From: JADFAK01 sp047615865
GTDB lineage: Bacteria; Bacteroidota; Bacteroidia; Flavobacteriales_D; Sanyastnellaceae
Direction of reading: 5' to 3'
Assembly (NCBI GenBank): GCA_047615865.1
Contig: JBLHIB010000044.1
Location: 1-23,451 of the forward strand
DNA: 23,451 nt
Shown: in pieces, positions 15,898 to 23,222 of the stretch
Numbering within the stretch: position 1 is the stretch's first letter
How the letters are laid out: every line of letters starts with the position of its first letter
The notes under the pieces: generated by a model
Told to the model about the DNA's origin: nothing
The model's input: only the letters and a program-made list of their open reading frames with translations
The model's database searches: none
Position numbers and translations under genes: made by a program

Positions 15898-16926
15898 TTG
15901 GATCAAATTGCCGTTGTCATTCTTAATTGGAATGGCCTTTCCTTTTTAAAGAAATTCCTTCCTACCGTTGTCTCCTGCAGTCCGGAAGCTGAGGTATGGG
16001 TCATTGACAATGGGTCAACTGATGATTCATTGGCTTGGGTGCGGGCCTCCTGCCCTACTGTCAATGTTCAGGAGAATGGTCACAATTATGGATTTGCAAA
16101 AGGCTACAATGCAGGTTTGAAATATATTCCTGCAGATTATTACGTCCTTCTGAATTCGGATGTTGAAGTTACACCCAACTGGATCTCTCCTGTTCTTGCC
16201 ACAATGAAGGAGATGGATTTTGTCGCTTGTCAGCCCAAAATCAGAGACTACAACCGCAAAGATTATTTCGAGTATGCCGGCGCTGCTGGTGGTTATTTGG
16301 ATAAAAATGCATTTGCATTTTGCGCTGGCCGCATGTTTTACGAGTACGAAGAAGACCTTGGTCAATACAACGATTCACGAGAGGTATTTTGGGCATCGGG
16401 AGCTTCTTTGTTCATTGATGCAGAGAAATTCAATGAAGTAGAAGGTCTCGACGTTGACTTTTTTGCCCACATGGAGGAAATCGACCTTTGTTGGCGCCTA
16501 AAAAACCGTGGGTATAGAATAGGCTACTGCGCCGATTCAACAGTTTACCACGTGGGTGGCGGCACCTTGAACCAGCTGAATCCCTTTAAGACTTACCTGA
16601 ATTTCAGGAACAATCTATTTCTCATCACCAAGAATCACTTTTCGTCCGGTCTTCTACTCCATTTGTATTGCCGTTTGATACTAGACGGAGTTGCAGCCTT
16701 ACGTTTTCTTTCTGAAGGGAATTTCAAGTATTTATGGGCAGTTCTTAAGGCTCATATTTCATTCTTTGCTTCCTTCGGGAAAATGTACAAAAAGAGAAAG
16801 CTCATTCAGCAGGCACTCCACAACCCAAACCTTCAAGGGAAGTACAAACGAAATGTCCTTTTTGATTTTTTTCTAAAGAAACACAAGCACTTTTCTGAAC
16901 TGGATTCTGATCACTTTAATGCCTAA
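15898..16926 (+). CDS. Glycosyltransferase family 2
   Basis: A 342-residue inverting GT-A glycosyltransferase, probably acting at the cytoplasmic membrane on a surface polysaccharide, O-antigen or similar acceptor. The nucleotide-sugar fold begins at once with AVVILNWNGLSFLKKFL and WVIDNGSTDDS (34-44). The metal-binding DxD-like motif is NSDVEV (86-91), and the acceptor-side signature WASGASLFI (165-173) is followed by HMEEIDLCWRLKNRGYRIGY, with the catalytic acidic residues around E193-E194-D196. The C-terminal 80 residues are basic and hydrophobic, suggesting membrane association. The initiator is TTG at 15898: no ATG is available in frame before the fold starts, and a stop lies four codons upstream. 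Donor and acceptor sugars are unknown; rhamnosyltransferase-like homology is likely. Confidence 0.9.
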   Translation: MDQIAVVILNWNGLSFLKKFLPTVVSCSPEAEVWVIDNGSTDDSLAWVRASCPTVNVQENGHNYGFAKGYNAGLKYIPADYYVLLNSDVEVTPNWISPVLATMKEMDFVACQPKIRDYNRKDYFEYAGAAGGYLDKNAFAFCAGRMFYEYEEDLGQYNDSREVFWASGASLFIDAEKFNEVEGLDVDFFAHMEEIDLCWRLKNRGYRIGYCADSTVYHVGGGTLNQLNPFKTYLNFRNNLFLITKNHFSSGLLLHLYCRLILDGVAALRFLSEGNFKYLWAVLKAHISFFASFGKMYKKRKLIQQALHNPNLQGKYKRNVLFDFFLKKHKHFSELDSDHFNA

Positions 16927-17005
16927 ACTGCGCACTTACAAAGTTTAGCTTCGAAAACATCCTTGCTTTTCATGACTCTACTAATTTGGTCCAAACTGCC
17001 AAAAC

Positions 17006-19102
17006 ATGTGGTCAAGAGCTCCCCTTTTCAGACTCGCCATTGCCTTCTTTAGCGGACAATATATCTATCCTTCGGTGCCAAGCATTTTGGCCTACTCACT
17101 TGCCATAGGTCTGTTTTTCCTGCTCTTCATTTTCCACTATTTCTTCACCCGCATTTGGAGTTACCATCAACGGCATCAAGGGGGTTTTTTGATCTTCATT
17201 ATGGTCTTGTTTTGGGGAATGACATGTGGAAAAATCAATGAGGAAGTTCACTTGGATTTCCCGTCGGACTCGAACCAAGTCTTGACAGCATTAGAAATTA
17301 CGGGTGCCGCAAGAGAACGAAATTCATCAATCCGTTACATATGCCGAATTGTAGATACGACAACAGAAGACTTCAATGCATTCCTAGGGTCGTCAATCTG
17401 GTTGTATGTCAAAAAAGATAGCTCCGCATATTTTAAAGTTGGTAACACAGTTTGCATCGAAAATTATCCAAAAGCCCTTCAAGGACCGCAAAATCCAGGA
17501 GAGTTTGATTTTCGAGAATATTCGTCCCGAAAAGGCATCTACGGAATGGCCTATGTGCAGCCAGATGAGATTCACCGAGTAGATTCGACATGCAAACAAT
17601 CCATATTCACGACTATACGCAGTGACATGCTTCTTACACTGGACAATTCGAGTTTGGATCACGCTCAACTAGGGGTAATCAAAGCCCTTGCCATGGGCTA
17701 CAAGGACGATCTAGAGACTGATCAGCGCGAAGATTTTGCTCGCGCTGGAGCGATGCATGTTCTAGCTGTTTCTGGTTTGCACGTTGGTCTGATATATATG
17801 GTGCTCAATGCCATACTTCGTGTGCCTCCAGGTTTTCGAAAATTACGAATCATCAAAGGTATAGTTGTCATCACTTTCATCTGGCTTTACGCCGGAATAA
17901 CTGACTTCTCCCCGTCCGTGCTGCGCTCTTCCACCATGTTTACTTTTCTCGTAACAGGAGACCTCCTCGGCCGCAGATTGAGCACATTGAATAGCATTGC
18001 AGCATCGGCCTTCTTTCTTGTTTGCCTTGAACCCAATATCATCCATCAGCTTGGATTTCAATTGAGCTACTTGGCGGTATGTGGCATCGTTATTTTCCAC
18101 CCATTTCTAGCTTCATTGATTAAGACTAGGTTCAAAATCATTCGCTGGTTGTGGGATTTGTCTTGTGTGAGCATGGCCGCACAGCTGTTCACCCTACCTT
18201 TGACCTTGTTCTATTTCGGCCATTTCCCAATGTATGGCATCTTTGCCAACATAGTCATCATCCCTCTTGCGACTGGTCTTTTGTATTCAAGCTTACTATT
18301 TTCTTTGCTGCCTGCGATCAAATGGATTTCAAATCTGTTGGAATTAATAGTCGACTACCTCTCCTACTTTATGATTACAGTCACTGATTTCGTGGCTAAT
18401 TTACGTGGAGCACAAGTTAATATTCAACTCTCTGATCGAGTCGAAATGATTCTGCTACTAGGAATGGTAATTACCCTAGTACTATTTCTATATTCAGCAA
18501 AAAAACCATGGTTGATGGCCTTGGGGCTTTGTCTGGCCGGACTTATTACTTGGCCAATGATCAAAGACTTGAAAGAGGGAGACAATATCCTTCTATGTAT
18601 ACACTCCTTTCCGAAAGCGACATGCATTTCGATATTTGGCATGGATGAAGGATTGCTATTGGCGCATGAACAGGCCTATCAAGATTCAGCCAATATTACT
18701 CGAAAAGTTGAATGCACTTGGTCCGACTTGAGGATGAGTTGGGATAAGCGACGAGCGCAAATTTTGAAAAAAGGTGTCACGCAATTGACTATTACGCAAA
18801 CGGGTCAATTTATTGTCCATACGGGCAACTTGAGATCCTTACCCAATAAAAAAGGAACCAGTTTATTGATTCCGCATGACGATTGGAAGGAAGGGGATTC
18901 TGCGCAGCTTAGTTTGGACCAATGCATAGTATTGGACATGAGCTTATCATACCGAGAAAGAAACAATTGGATCAGCGCTCTCGCGCAAATGGGAATGGGC
19001 TACTGGGATGTTCGTGAGCAAGGAGCCTTGATCCTGACTAGGAGCGATATAGCAACTGCATTAGAAAAGTATCCACATACATCTCCCATTTCTTCAAATT
19101 GA
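17006..19102 (+). CDS. comEC: ComEC/Rec2 family DNA-uptake channel
   Basis: A 698-residue inner-membrane protein of the ComEC family, the channel that passes single-stranded DNA into the cytoplasm during natural transformation. Several N-terminal hydrophobic helices are followed by a soluble N-terminal domain (about 90-200, with GEFDFREYSSRKGIYG), then the Competence membrane domain with the hallmark MHVLAVSGLHVG (250-261), PSVLRSSTMF and many further helices to about residue 515. The last 180 residues are soluble but lack the HxHxDH metal site of the metallo-beta-lactamase domain found in Bacillus ComEC, a shorter form I associate with Bacteroidota. The start is ATG at 17006. A TTG-N16-TAATTTGG sequence at 16963 is an imperfect promoter candidate. 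The 3' end overlaps the convergent gene by 65 bp. Confidence 0.92.
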   Translation: MWSRAPLFRLAIAFFSGQYIYPSVPSILAYSLAIGLFFLLFIFHYFFTRIWSYHQRHQGGFLIFIMVLFWGMTCGKINEEVHLDFPSDSNQVLTALEITGAARERNSSIRYICRIVDTTTEDFNAFLGSSIWLYVKKDSSAYFKVGNTVCIENYPKALQGPQNPGEFDFREYSSRKGIYGMAYVQPDEIHRVDSTCKQSIFTTIRSDMLLTLDNSSLDHAQLGVIKALAMGYKDDLETDQREDFARAGAMHVLAVSGLHVGLIYMVLNAILRVPPGFRKLRIIKGIVVITFIWLYAGITDFSPSVLRSSTMFTFLVTGDLLGRRLSTLNSIAASAFFLVCLEPNIIHQLGFQLSYLAVCGIVIFHPFLASLIKTRFKIIRWLWDLSCVSMAAQLFTLPLTLFYFGHFPMYGIFANIVIIPLATGLLYSSLLFSLLPAIKWISNLLELIVDYLSYFMITVTDFVANLRGAQVNIQLSDRVEMILLLGMVITLVLFLYSAKKPWLMALGLCLAGLITWPMIKDLKEGDNILLCIHSFPKATCISIFGMDEGLLLAHEQAYQDSANITRKVECTWSDLRMSWDKRRAQILKKGVTQLTITQTGQFIVHTGNLRSLPNKKGTSLLIPHDDWKEGDSAQLSLDQCIVLDMSLSYRERNNWISALAQMGMGYWDVREQGALILTRSDIATALEKYPHTSPISSN

Positions 19103-19301
19103 TAATCGGAAGAATGCTATCTACTCGATTGTTGTTTTTGGAATACACCGCTTCAACATAAAAATCGTCTACGTGAAAAATACAGATGATGTCGCCATGG
19201 CTTACAATACGCTGGCTGAGACACACACCGTTGTCCCACAAATAATTGGTCTTCTCATCTAGAGGTAGATGATTGAAATTCTTGATATTCATTTTTGGCA
19301 T
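19038..19301 (-). CDS. Small conserved hypothetical protein
   Basis: An 87-residue cytoplasmic protein. The order of segments, NFNHLPLDEKTNYLWDNGV, then a basic/hydrophobic strand, then HVDDFYVEAVYSKNNNRV and a final DTFLMQLL, matches a small protein that I have seen as 'hypothetical' in many Bacteroidota; I know no function for it. FYVEVxY is its most recognisable stretch. It has no cysteine pair, membrane helix or signal peptide. The start could also be Met4. The 3' end overlaps the end of comEC by 65 bp tail to tail. It lies 103 nt downstream of the receiver-domain gene on the same strand, with two small hairpins between them, so co-transcription is possible but uncertain. Confidence 0.75.
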   Translation of the reverse strand: MPKMNIKNFNHLPLDEKTNYLWDNGVCLSQRIVSHGDIICIFHVDDFYVEAVYSKNNNRVDSILPIINLKKWEMYVDTFLMQLLYRS

Positions 19302-19369
19302 CGCAACAGTTATTTGTTGTTGTTTAATTACCCCACAATCTCTTCACACATATGTTCCAAGACTGAATA

Positions 19370-19401
19370 CGTAACAGTTACGATTTAGGTTTCAAGAAAC
19401 C
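19370..19401. repeat. Two adjacent small palindromes between the receiver gene and the small conserved gene
   Basis: CGTAAC-A-GTTACG (19370-19382) and GGTTTC-AA-GAAACC (19388-19401) are each perfect, 5 bp apart. They begin just after the receiver stop codon as read on the minus strand. No T-run follows, so termination is doubtful; operator or RNA-processing roles are possible. Confidence 0.4.
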
Positions 19402-19404
19402 ACT

Positions 19405-19782
19405 TTATGCCACGATCCTATAGTAATCGTATAAAAGTTTGTCAACAATGTGAGGTAGATTAATAAAATCCTTCCTTTTGCTGATCAACTTGATGGCACC
19501 ACTGTGTCTGGCTTCTTCCTGAGTTGTTCTGTCATCTCTCGAACTTAAAAAAGCGACTGGCACGTTGATGTAGCATTTCTGCATCACCTTCAACATATCA
19601 AATCCACTAAGTCCGGGCATTTCAGTCTCCGACAATATCAAATCGAAATCTGAGGTAGCCAATGTATCGAGCGCATTTTTTGAGCTAACCGTCGTTTCAA
19701 CGACATATCCATAATTCTGAAGAAACTTTTTCGTCAGCGATAAAGTAATGTCGTCATTGTCAATAACTAGTATTCGTTTCAT
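19405..19782 (-). CDS. CheY-like receiver domain protein with Glu at the phosphoacceptor position
   Basis: A stand-alone 125-residue receiver domain with no output domain. It begins MKRILVIDNDD, giving D8 of the acid pocket but Asn at the next position. The phosphorylation loop reads DFDLILSETEMPGLSGFDML: the residue three before Met-Pro, normally the phosphorylated Asp (D57 of CheY), is Glu52. The switch position carries Ser (FLSSRDD, S80/S81), and the conserved lysine is K102 in KLISKRKDF, where the usual K-P is K-R. Asp-to-Glu changes in receivers often mimic the phosphorylated state, so this domain may be constitutively active, though that is inference. A Shine-Dalgarno-like AAAAGGAAG and a -7-like element precede it. 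It is divergent from the HMG-CoA lyase gene. No histidine kinase is adjacent. Confidence 0.88.
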   Translation of the reverse strand: MKRILVIDNDDITLSLTKKFLQNYGYVVETTVSSKNALDTLATSDFDLILSETEMPGLSGFDMLKVMQKCYINVPVAFLSSRDDRTTQEEARHSGAIKLISKRKDFINLPHIVDKLLYDYYRIVA

Positions 19783-19805
19783 GACTTCCTTTTAGTTGGT
19801 TAGAT

Positions 19806-19813
19806 CAAAAGTA
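19806..19813 (-). promoter_or_regulatory. Possible -7 element of the receiver gene
   Basis: TACTTTTG on the minus strand matches TAnnTTTG exactly, 24 bp before the ATG. There is no TTG at the usual -33 spacing. Confidence 0.4.
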
Positions 19814-19889
19814 GATACAGTATAAGTGTAAAGCTGTAAGACAGTATCTTTAGCCCATGTAAGAAAGTTCCTACATTATGGCGAACTTT
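19813..19889. promoter_or_regulatory. Inverted repeats in the receiver / HMG-CoA lyase divergent region
   Basis: AGATAC (19813-19818) is mirrored by GTATCT (19844-19849), and AAAGTTC (19864-19870) by GAACTTT (19883-19889). The first pair abuts the candidate receiver promoter; the second lies just before the lyase start. They may be regulator sites or RNA hairpins; nothing in the sequence decides. Confidence 0.3.
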
Positions 19890-19899
19890 ACAGTCCAAA

Positions 19900-20760
19900 A
19901 TGCACGTAATGAAACTTATAGAATGTCCAAGAGATGCCATGCAAGGTCTTTCTGAATTTATTCCTACTCAGACTAAAATAGACTACATCAACAGCCTATT
20001 AAATGTGGGTTTTGACACGATTGATTTTGGTAGCTTTGTATCACCGAAAGCAATTCCTCAGCTAAAAGACACCGCTCAAGTGCTAGAGGGGCTTGATCTT
20101 TCTACCACAAAGAGTAAACTATTGGCTATAGTTGCCAATTTACGTGGAGCTCAAGATGCAAGCGCGCATGATGCTATAAACTACTTGGGTTATCCGTTTT
20201 CAATTTCTGAAGAATTTCAAAAACGAAATACAAATGCAACGCTTGACGAATCATTAAAAAGAGTTGAAGACATCCAGTCGATTTGCAGTAAAAGTGGTAA
20301 AGAACTAGTAGTCTACATTTCGATGGCATTTGGCAATCCATACGGGGAGGCTTGGCATCCAAATATCGCGGCTGAATGGTCGCGCCGGCTTGCTGAGGAA
20401 CTAGAAGTGAAAATAATTGCGCTCAGCGACACGATAGGCTCCTCTTCAAAAGAGACAATTCAACCTTTGTTTGAAACCTTGGTTCCAGAATTTAATGATG
20501 TAGAATTTGGGGCACACTTTCACACGACGCAAGATTTATGGAGGTCTAAAGTGGATGCTGCATATCAGGCGGGATGCCGTCGATACGATGGAGCCATCAG
20601 AGGATTTGGAGGATGTCCAATGGCAACAGACGATCTAACGGGAAATATGCCAACAGAAAATCTACTGACTTACTTCCGTGAGAATCACGTTGAACTGGGT
20701 CTGGACGAAGAAGCTTTCCAACGAAGTTTTAGCCACGCAGGAAAAGTATTTCCTTTATAG
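19900..20760 (+). CDS. Hydroxymethylglutaryl-CoA lyase family protein
   Basis: A 286-residue TIM-barrel enzyme of the DRE-TIM/HMGL-like family. HMG-CoA lyase splits HMG-CoA into acetyl-CoA and acetoacetate at the end of leucine breakdown. The start motif LIECPRDAMQG carries R11-D12, the catalytic arginine and metal-binding aspartate. DTIDFGSFVSPKAIPQ (39-54) is the family's second strand. The metal histidines are H206 and H208 in FGAHFHTTQD, and the mobile-loop cysteine is C239 in RGFGGCPMATDDLTGN, close to the GLGGCPYA signature of true HMG-CoA lyases. Translation may start at Met1 or at Met4 (19909); Met4 would fit the usual short N-terminus. It is divergent from the receiver gene and followed by an inverted repeat. 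No other leucine-degradation gene is nearby. Confidence 0.88.
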   Translation: MHVMKLIECPRDAMQGLSEFIPTQTKIDYINSLLNVGFDTIDFGSFVSPKAIPQLKDTAQVLEGLDLSTTKSKLLAIVANLRGAQDASAHDAINYLGYPFSISEEFQKRNTNATLDESLKRVEDIQSICSKSGKELVVYISMAFGNPYGEAWHPNIAAEWSRRLAEELEVKIIALSDTIGSSSKETIQPLFETLVPEFNDVEFGAHFHTTQDLWRSKVDAAYQAGCRRYDGAIRGFGGCPMATDDLTGNMPTENLLTYFRENHVELGLDEEAFQRSFSHAGKVFPL

Positions 20761-20831
20761 AGAAAGAAATATCGGAACTATCAATTCAAGCAATGGTTGA
20801 ATACTTTGAATCCGTACTTCTTTCTATAAAG
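20753..20831 (+). repeat. Inverted repeat bracketing the 3' end of the lyase gene
   Basis: CTTTATAG-AG-AAAGAA (20753-20768), which includes the stop codon, pairs with TTCTTTCTATAAAG (20818-20831) over 14 bp with a 2-nt bulge; the loop is 49 nt. No T-run follows, so it may protect or process the 3' end and not terminate transcription. Confidence 0.45.
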
Positions 20832-21268
20832 TTGAATCGTTTCAAACTTCTTGACATTGATTCTAATTTTGCACCTTTTCACTTTTTTCGAGTTTGGGTT
20901 AAACAGGCTTAGCATTGCTAATCCCAGTTTTCGGTTACTTGAGTGTACGTGAAAAAATCAGTTGGGTTTCAATCTGATTGATAGAGCCAAGAAAAAATTG
21001 AGCTCAATTAAGGTAGTGAGCAAAAATCAAAATTCTTTTTGAGGTCTTCTTCTTGATGAAGATGAACTCTACTTTCTCGTTAACTAATTTGGTTTTAAAC
21101 GTCTTCATAATAGCAGAATTAAGCAATTAAAGTTTGGTTAAAGACTACACTGAAAAAAACGAGCCATAGCACAACTCACTAATAATCAATGCTTAATTTA
21201 GGTATGCGAGTGTAAAGTTTTCTATTTACGAGAAGCTTTTCCAATTGCGGGAAGTCTCTTTGTTGCTC
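20832..21268. other. Non-coding stretch with an orphan -7 element
   Basis: No convincing gene is seen. TAATTTTG at 20864-20871 (plus strand) matches TAnnTTTG exactly, with TTGACA ten bases before it (too close for a normal -33), but no plus-strand gene lies downstream. A 34-codon minus-strand frame at 21004-21108, beginning MKTFKTKLVNEK and ending in HYLN, is lysine-rich and could be chance. A small TTAGC-ATT-GCTAA hairpin lies near 20910-20922. A small RNA is possible but unproven. Confidence 0.35.
21153..21177 (-). terminator. Weak candidate terminator downstream of the GRAM gene
   Basis: On the minus strand GAGTT and GGCTC can pair (two G-U pairs) around 7 nt, followed by G and seven T residues. 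The stem is poor but the T-run is clear, about 90 nt after the GRAM-gene stop. Confidence 0.35.
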
Positions 21269-21589
21269 TTAAACTGACAAGCGCGACTCCAATAAACCCA
21301 CAATTCGGTTCTTCCATTCAACACGGTCATCGACTACAAAACTGTCTATAGAACCGTTGGTCAACATCAACATCAGTCCATTGGGAATGACATTAAGCGT
21401 TTTAAAATAATCTACTTTATCTATTTCCGATAAAGGGATTTCCATAGTGGGACAGGCTGAATCTTTTCTGTTCGAACTGAACAAAATACGCTGGGTAGTC
21501 AATGTAATTTGACCCCCAATTGCCACGAAATCCTTGAAGTATGAACCACCTTCTTCGTGAACTAAAGTTTCATCTTTGTTTAAATCCAT
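21269..21589 (-). CDS. GRAM-domain protein
   Basis: A 106-residue cytoplasmic protein that is essentially one GRAM (PH-like) domain. Visible features are DETLVHEEGGSYFKDFVAIGG, then GQITLTTQRILFSSNR, the strand-turn 'L-T-x-x-R-hydrophobic' typical of GRAM domains, followed by IPLSEIDKVDYFKTL, VIPNGLMLMLTNG and a final DRVEWKNRIVGLLE. GRAM domains bind lipids or protein partners in eukaryotes; in bacteria the role is not established. No signal peptide or membrane helix is present. It is a single gene on the minus strand between the peroxiredoxin terminator and a long non-coding stretch, so it probably has its own promoter; GTACGTTTTG just upstream is only a near match to the -7 consensus. Confidence 0.8.
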   Translation of the reverse strand: MDLNKDETLVHEEGGSYFKDFVAIGGQITLTTQRILFSSNRKDSACPTMEIPLSEIDKVDYFKTLNVIPNGLMLMLTNGSIDSFVVDDRVEWKNRIVGLLESRLSV

Positions 21590-21712
21590 GCCCGCAAAAC
21601 GTACCTCTAAGATACGACTTTATTCACAATTGAATTGTTGAAATGTTTATTTTCTTCGGTTATCACTTTCCACAGCAACCACAGAGTTAAGTGAACCAAT
21701 AAAGTTAACGCC

Positions 21713-21755
21713 AAAAAAAACTGTCTGATCACCAATAAATTAGCAATCAGACAGT
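21713..21755 (-). terminator. Intrinsic terminator of the peroxiredoxin gene
   Basis: ACTGTCTGAT and ATCAGACAGT form a perfect 10-bp stem with a 16-nt loop. On the minus strand it runs into eight T residues. It begins about 22 nt after the peroxiredoxin stop. Confidence 0.85.
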
Positions 21756-21776
21756 CATAAGATATTCTATTATCTA

Positions 21777-22409
21777 TTAGTGCTTTGCCAAGTAATCGGC
21801 AACACCATCATGAGATTCAGCCATTCCTTCAGATCCTTTGTTCCAGTTTGCTGGACAAACTTCACCATTCTCTTCATGGAATTGAAGCGCGTCAACCATA
21901 CGAAGAGCTTCGTCAACATTTCGTCCAAGCGGGAAATTATTCACCAATTGGTGCTGAACAGTTCCGTCTTTGTCTATAAGGAACAATCCTCTAAAAGCGA
22001 TCATAGGACCATTTGAACTCAATTGTCCATCTTCGTTGTAACCGTACTCACCAGCCAATACACCATATGCATCAGCGATAGTTTTGTCAGTATCAGCTAC
22101 TATTGGATACGTTACACCTTTGATTCCACCCTCTTTCTTCGCAACTTGAAGCCATCCCCAGTGCGACTGCTCTGTGTCTGTAGAGCAAGCAACAACTGCA
22201 CAATTACGACTTTCGAACTCAGCAAGTTTCTCCTGAAAGGCGTGCAACTCAGTTGGACAAACAAAAGTAAAATCTTTAGGATAAAAGAAAAATACTACGT
22301 GCTTCTCACCTAGATACTGGTTAAGAGAAAAGTCTTCGACGATTTGATTTCCATTCAACAAAGCTGTCGTCTCGAACGAGGGAGCTTTTTTACCTACTAT
22401 AACTGACAT
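21777..22409 (-). CDS. Typical 2-Cys peroxiredoxin (AhpC/Prx1 type)
   Basis: A 210-residue cytoplasmic thiol peroxidase that reduces hydrogen peroxide and organic peroxides. The peroxidatic cysteine is C51 in FYPKDFTFVCPTELHAF, with the conserved Pro-x-x-x-Thr/Ser-x-x-Cys arrangement, and the resolving cysteine is C185 in GEVCPANWNKGSEGM. Both are present, so it is a typical 2-Cys enzyme. The insertion KKEGGIKGVTYPIVADTDK resembles the GGLG region, and the C-terminus ends ADYLAKH in place of the YF motif of peroxide-sensitive forms. An exact -7 element lies 44 bp upstream and a strong terminator follows, so it is probably monocistronic. The thioredoxin-like protein elsewhere in the window is exported and so is not its likely reductant. 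Confidence 0.94.
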   Translation of the reverse strand: MSVIVGKKAPSFETTALLNGNQIVEDFSLNQYLGEKHVVFFFYPKDFTFVCPTELHAFQEKLAEFESRNCAVVACSTDTEQSHWGWLQVAKKEGGIKGVTYPIVADTDKTIADAYGVLAGEYGYNEDGQLSSNGPMIAFRGLFLIDKDGTVQHQLVNNFPLGRNVDEALRMVDALQFHEENGEVCPANWNKGSEGMAESHDGVADYLAKH

Positions 22410-22452
22410 ATGATTGTAATTTATGAGTTGACCTGTCTTCTACTTTGGCTGA

Positions 22453-22460
22453 CAAAATTA
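22453..22460 (-). promoter_or_regulatory. Probable -7 element of the peroxiredoxin gene
   Basis: TAATTTTG on the minus strand matches TAnnTTTG exactly, in the 84-bp gap after the ZIP transporter stop. No TTG occurs at the ideal -33 distance; the nearest is 12 bp upstream. Confidence 0.45.
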
Positions 22461-22493
22461 GTACATCTCAGGCAATCCTCGGCATAAGTTTTA

Positions 22494-23222
22494 TCATGCC
22501 GACAAATATGCAAGTCCCAAGCCAATTATTATCGTCGCAAATTTGGCGAGATTAAATCTATGCCCTTCAGAAGACTCGAAAATAATGGTCGTACTCACAT
22601 GCAAGAGGATACCAATTAGAATGGCGTTGGCAATATAGGGTAGATCACCTCCAATTCCGATATCAACAGAAGCTAGACCTTTATAAACTAGCGCTCCAGC
22701 AGGCGAAGCAAAAGCAAATAGTCCGAGGAGCACAAGTGATTTCCAACGAGCAAACTTGGCCGCGACCATCATTCCCGATAGAACAAGCGCCACGGGGACC
22801 TTATGCAGCAGTATACCAACTAATAAGGAGTGGCTATGTCCGTGATCATGACCACCAAAGGGCATGCCTTCAAAAAACGCATGTATTCCTATCGAAATTA
22901 AGACGACCACAGGAAAGCTTTTATCATGCCCATGATTATCTTCATCGCTATGAAAATGACCGTGTTCTACCCCTTCAGAGAAGTACTCGAGCATAATCTG
23001 AACCAAAAAACCTCCGATAATCCAAATACCTGGGCTTTTCAAACTACCGCTAAATACGTATGGGAATAACTGCAACAAACACAATCCCAATAAAAATGCA
23101 CCACTGAAAGCCAAAAGCAATCTGCTTTTGCTATGAAGAGACTTTCCAGACACGATAACAATCATGCCCGTAATCATAACTACAGAAAACATTAAGATAA
23201 TATCAATCCACGATTGGTGCAT
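22494..23222 (-). CDS. ZIP-family metal transporter
   Basis: A 242-residue inner-membrane protein of the ZIP family, which moves Zn2+ or other divalent metals into the cytoplasm. About eight hydrophobic segments are visible. The metal-site helices are HAFFEGMPFG (H114, E118) and LLHKVPVALVLSG (H140, P142), as in ZIP transmembrane helices 4 and 5. Two histidine-rich stretches, HGHFHSDEDNHGHD (87-100) and GHDHGHSH (124-131), are typical metal-binding segments; the second lies between helices 4 and 5. The start overlaps the end of the upstream methyltransferase gene by 20 bp, so translation is likely coupled and the two share a transcript. Which metal is carried is not readable from sequence. 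Confidence 0.9.
   Translation of the reverse strand: MHQSWIDIILMFSVVMITGMIVIVSGKSLHSKSRLLLAFSGAFLLGLCLLQLFPYVFSGSLKSPGIWIIGGFLVQIMLEYFSEGVEHGHFHSDEDNHGHDKSFPVVVLISIGIHAFFEGMPFGGHDHGHSHSLLVGILLHKVPVALVLSGMMVAAKFARWKSLVLLGLFAFASPAGALVYKGLASVDIGIGGDLPYIANAILIGILLHVSTTIIFESSEGHRFNLAKFATIIIGLGLAYLSA

Noticed and set aside
18391..20154. Shared octapeptide VANLRGAQ in ComEC and the HMG-CoA-lyase-like protein, with a shared 14-bp DNA core AATTTACGTGGAGC
   Set aside because: The stretch is conserved in the lyase family on its own account; a single short match between unrelated folds without flanking similarity is best taken as coincidence.
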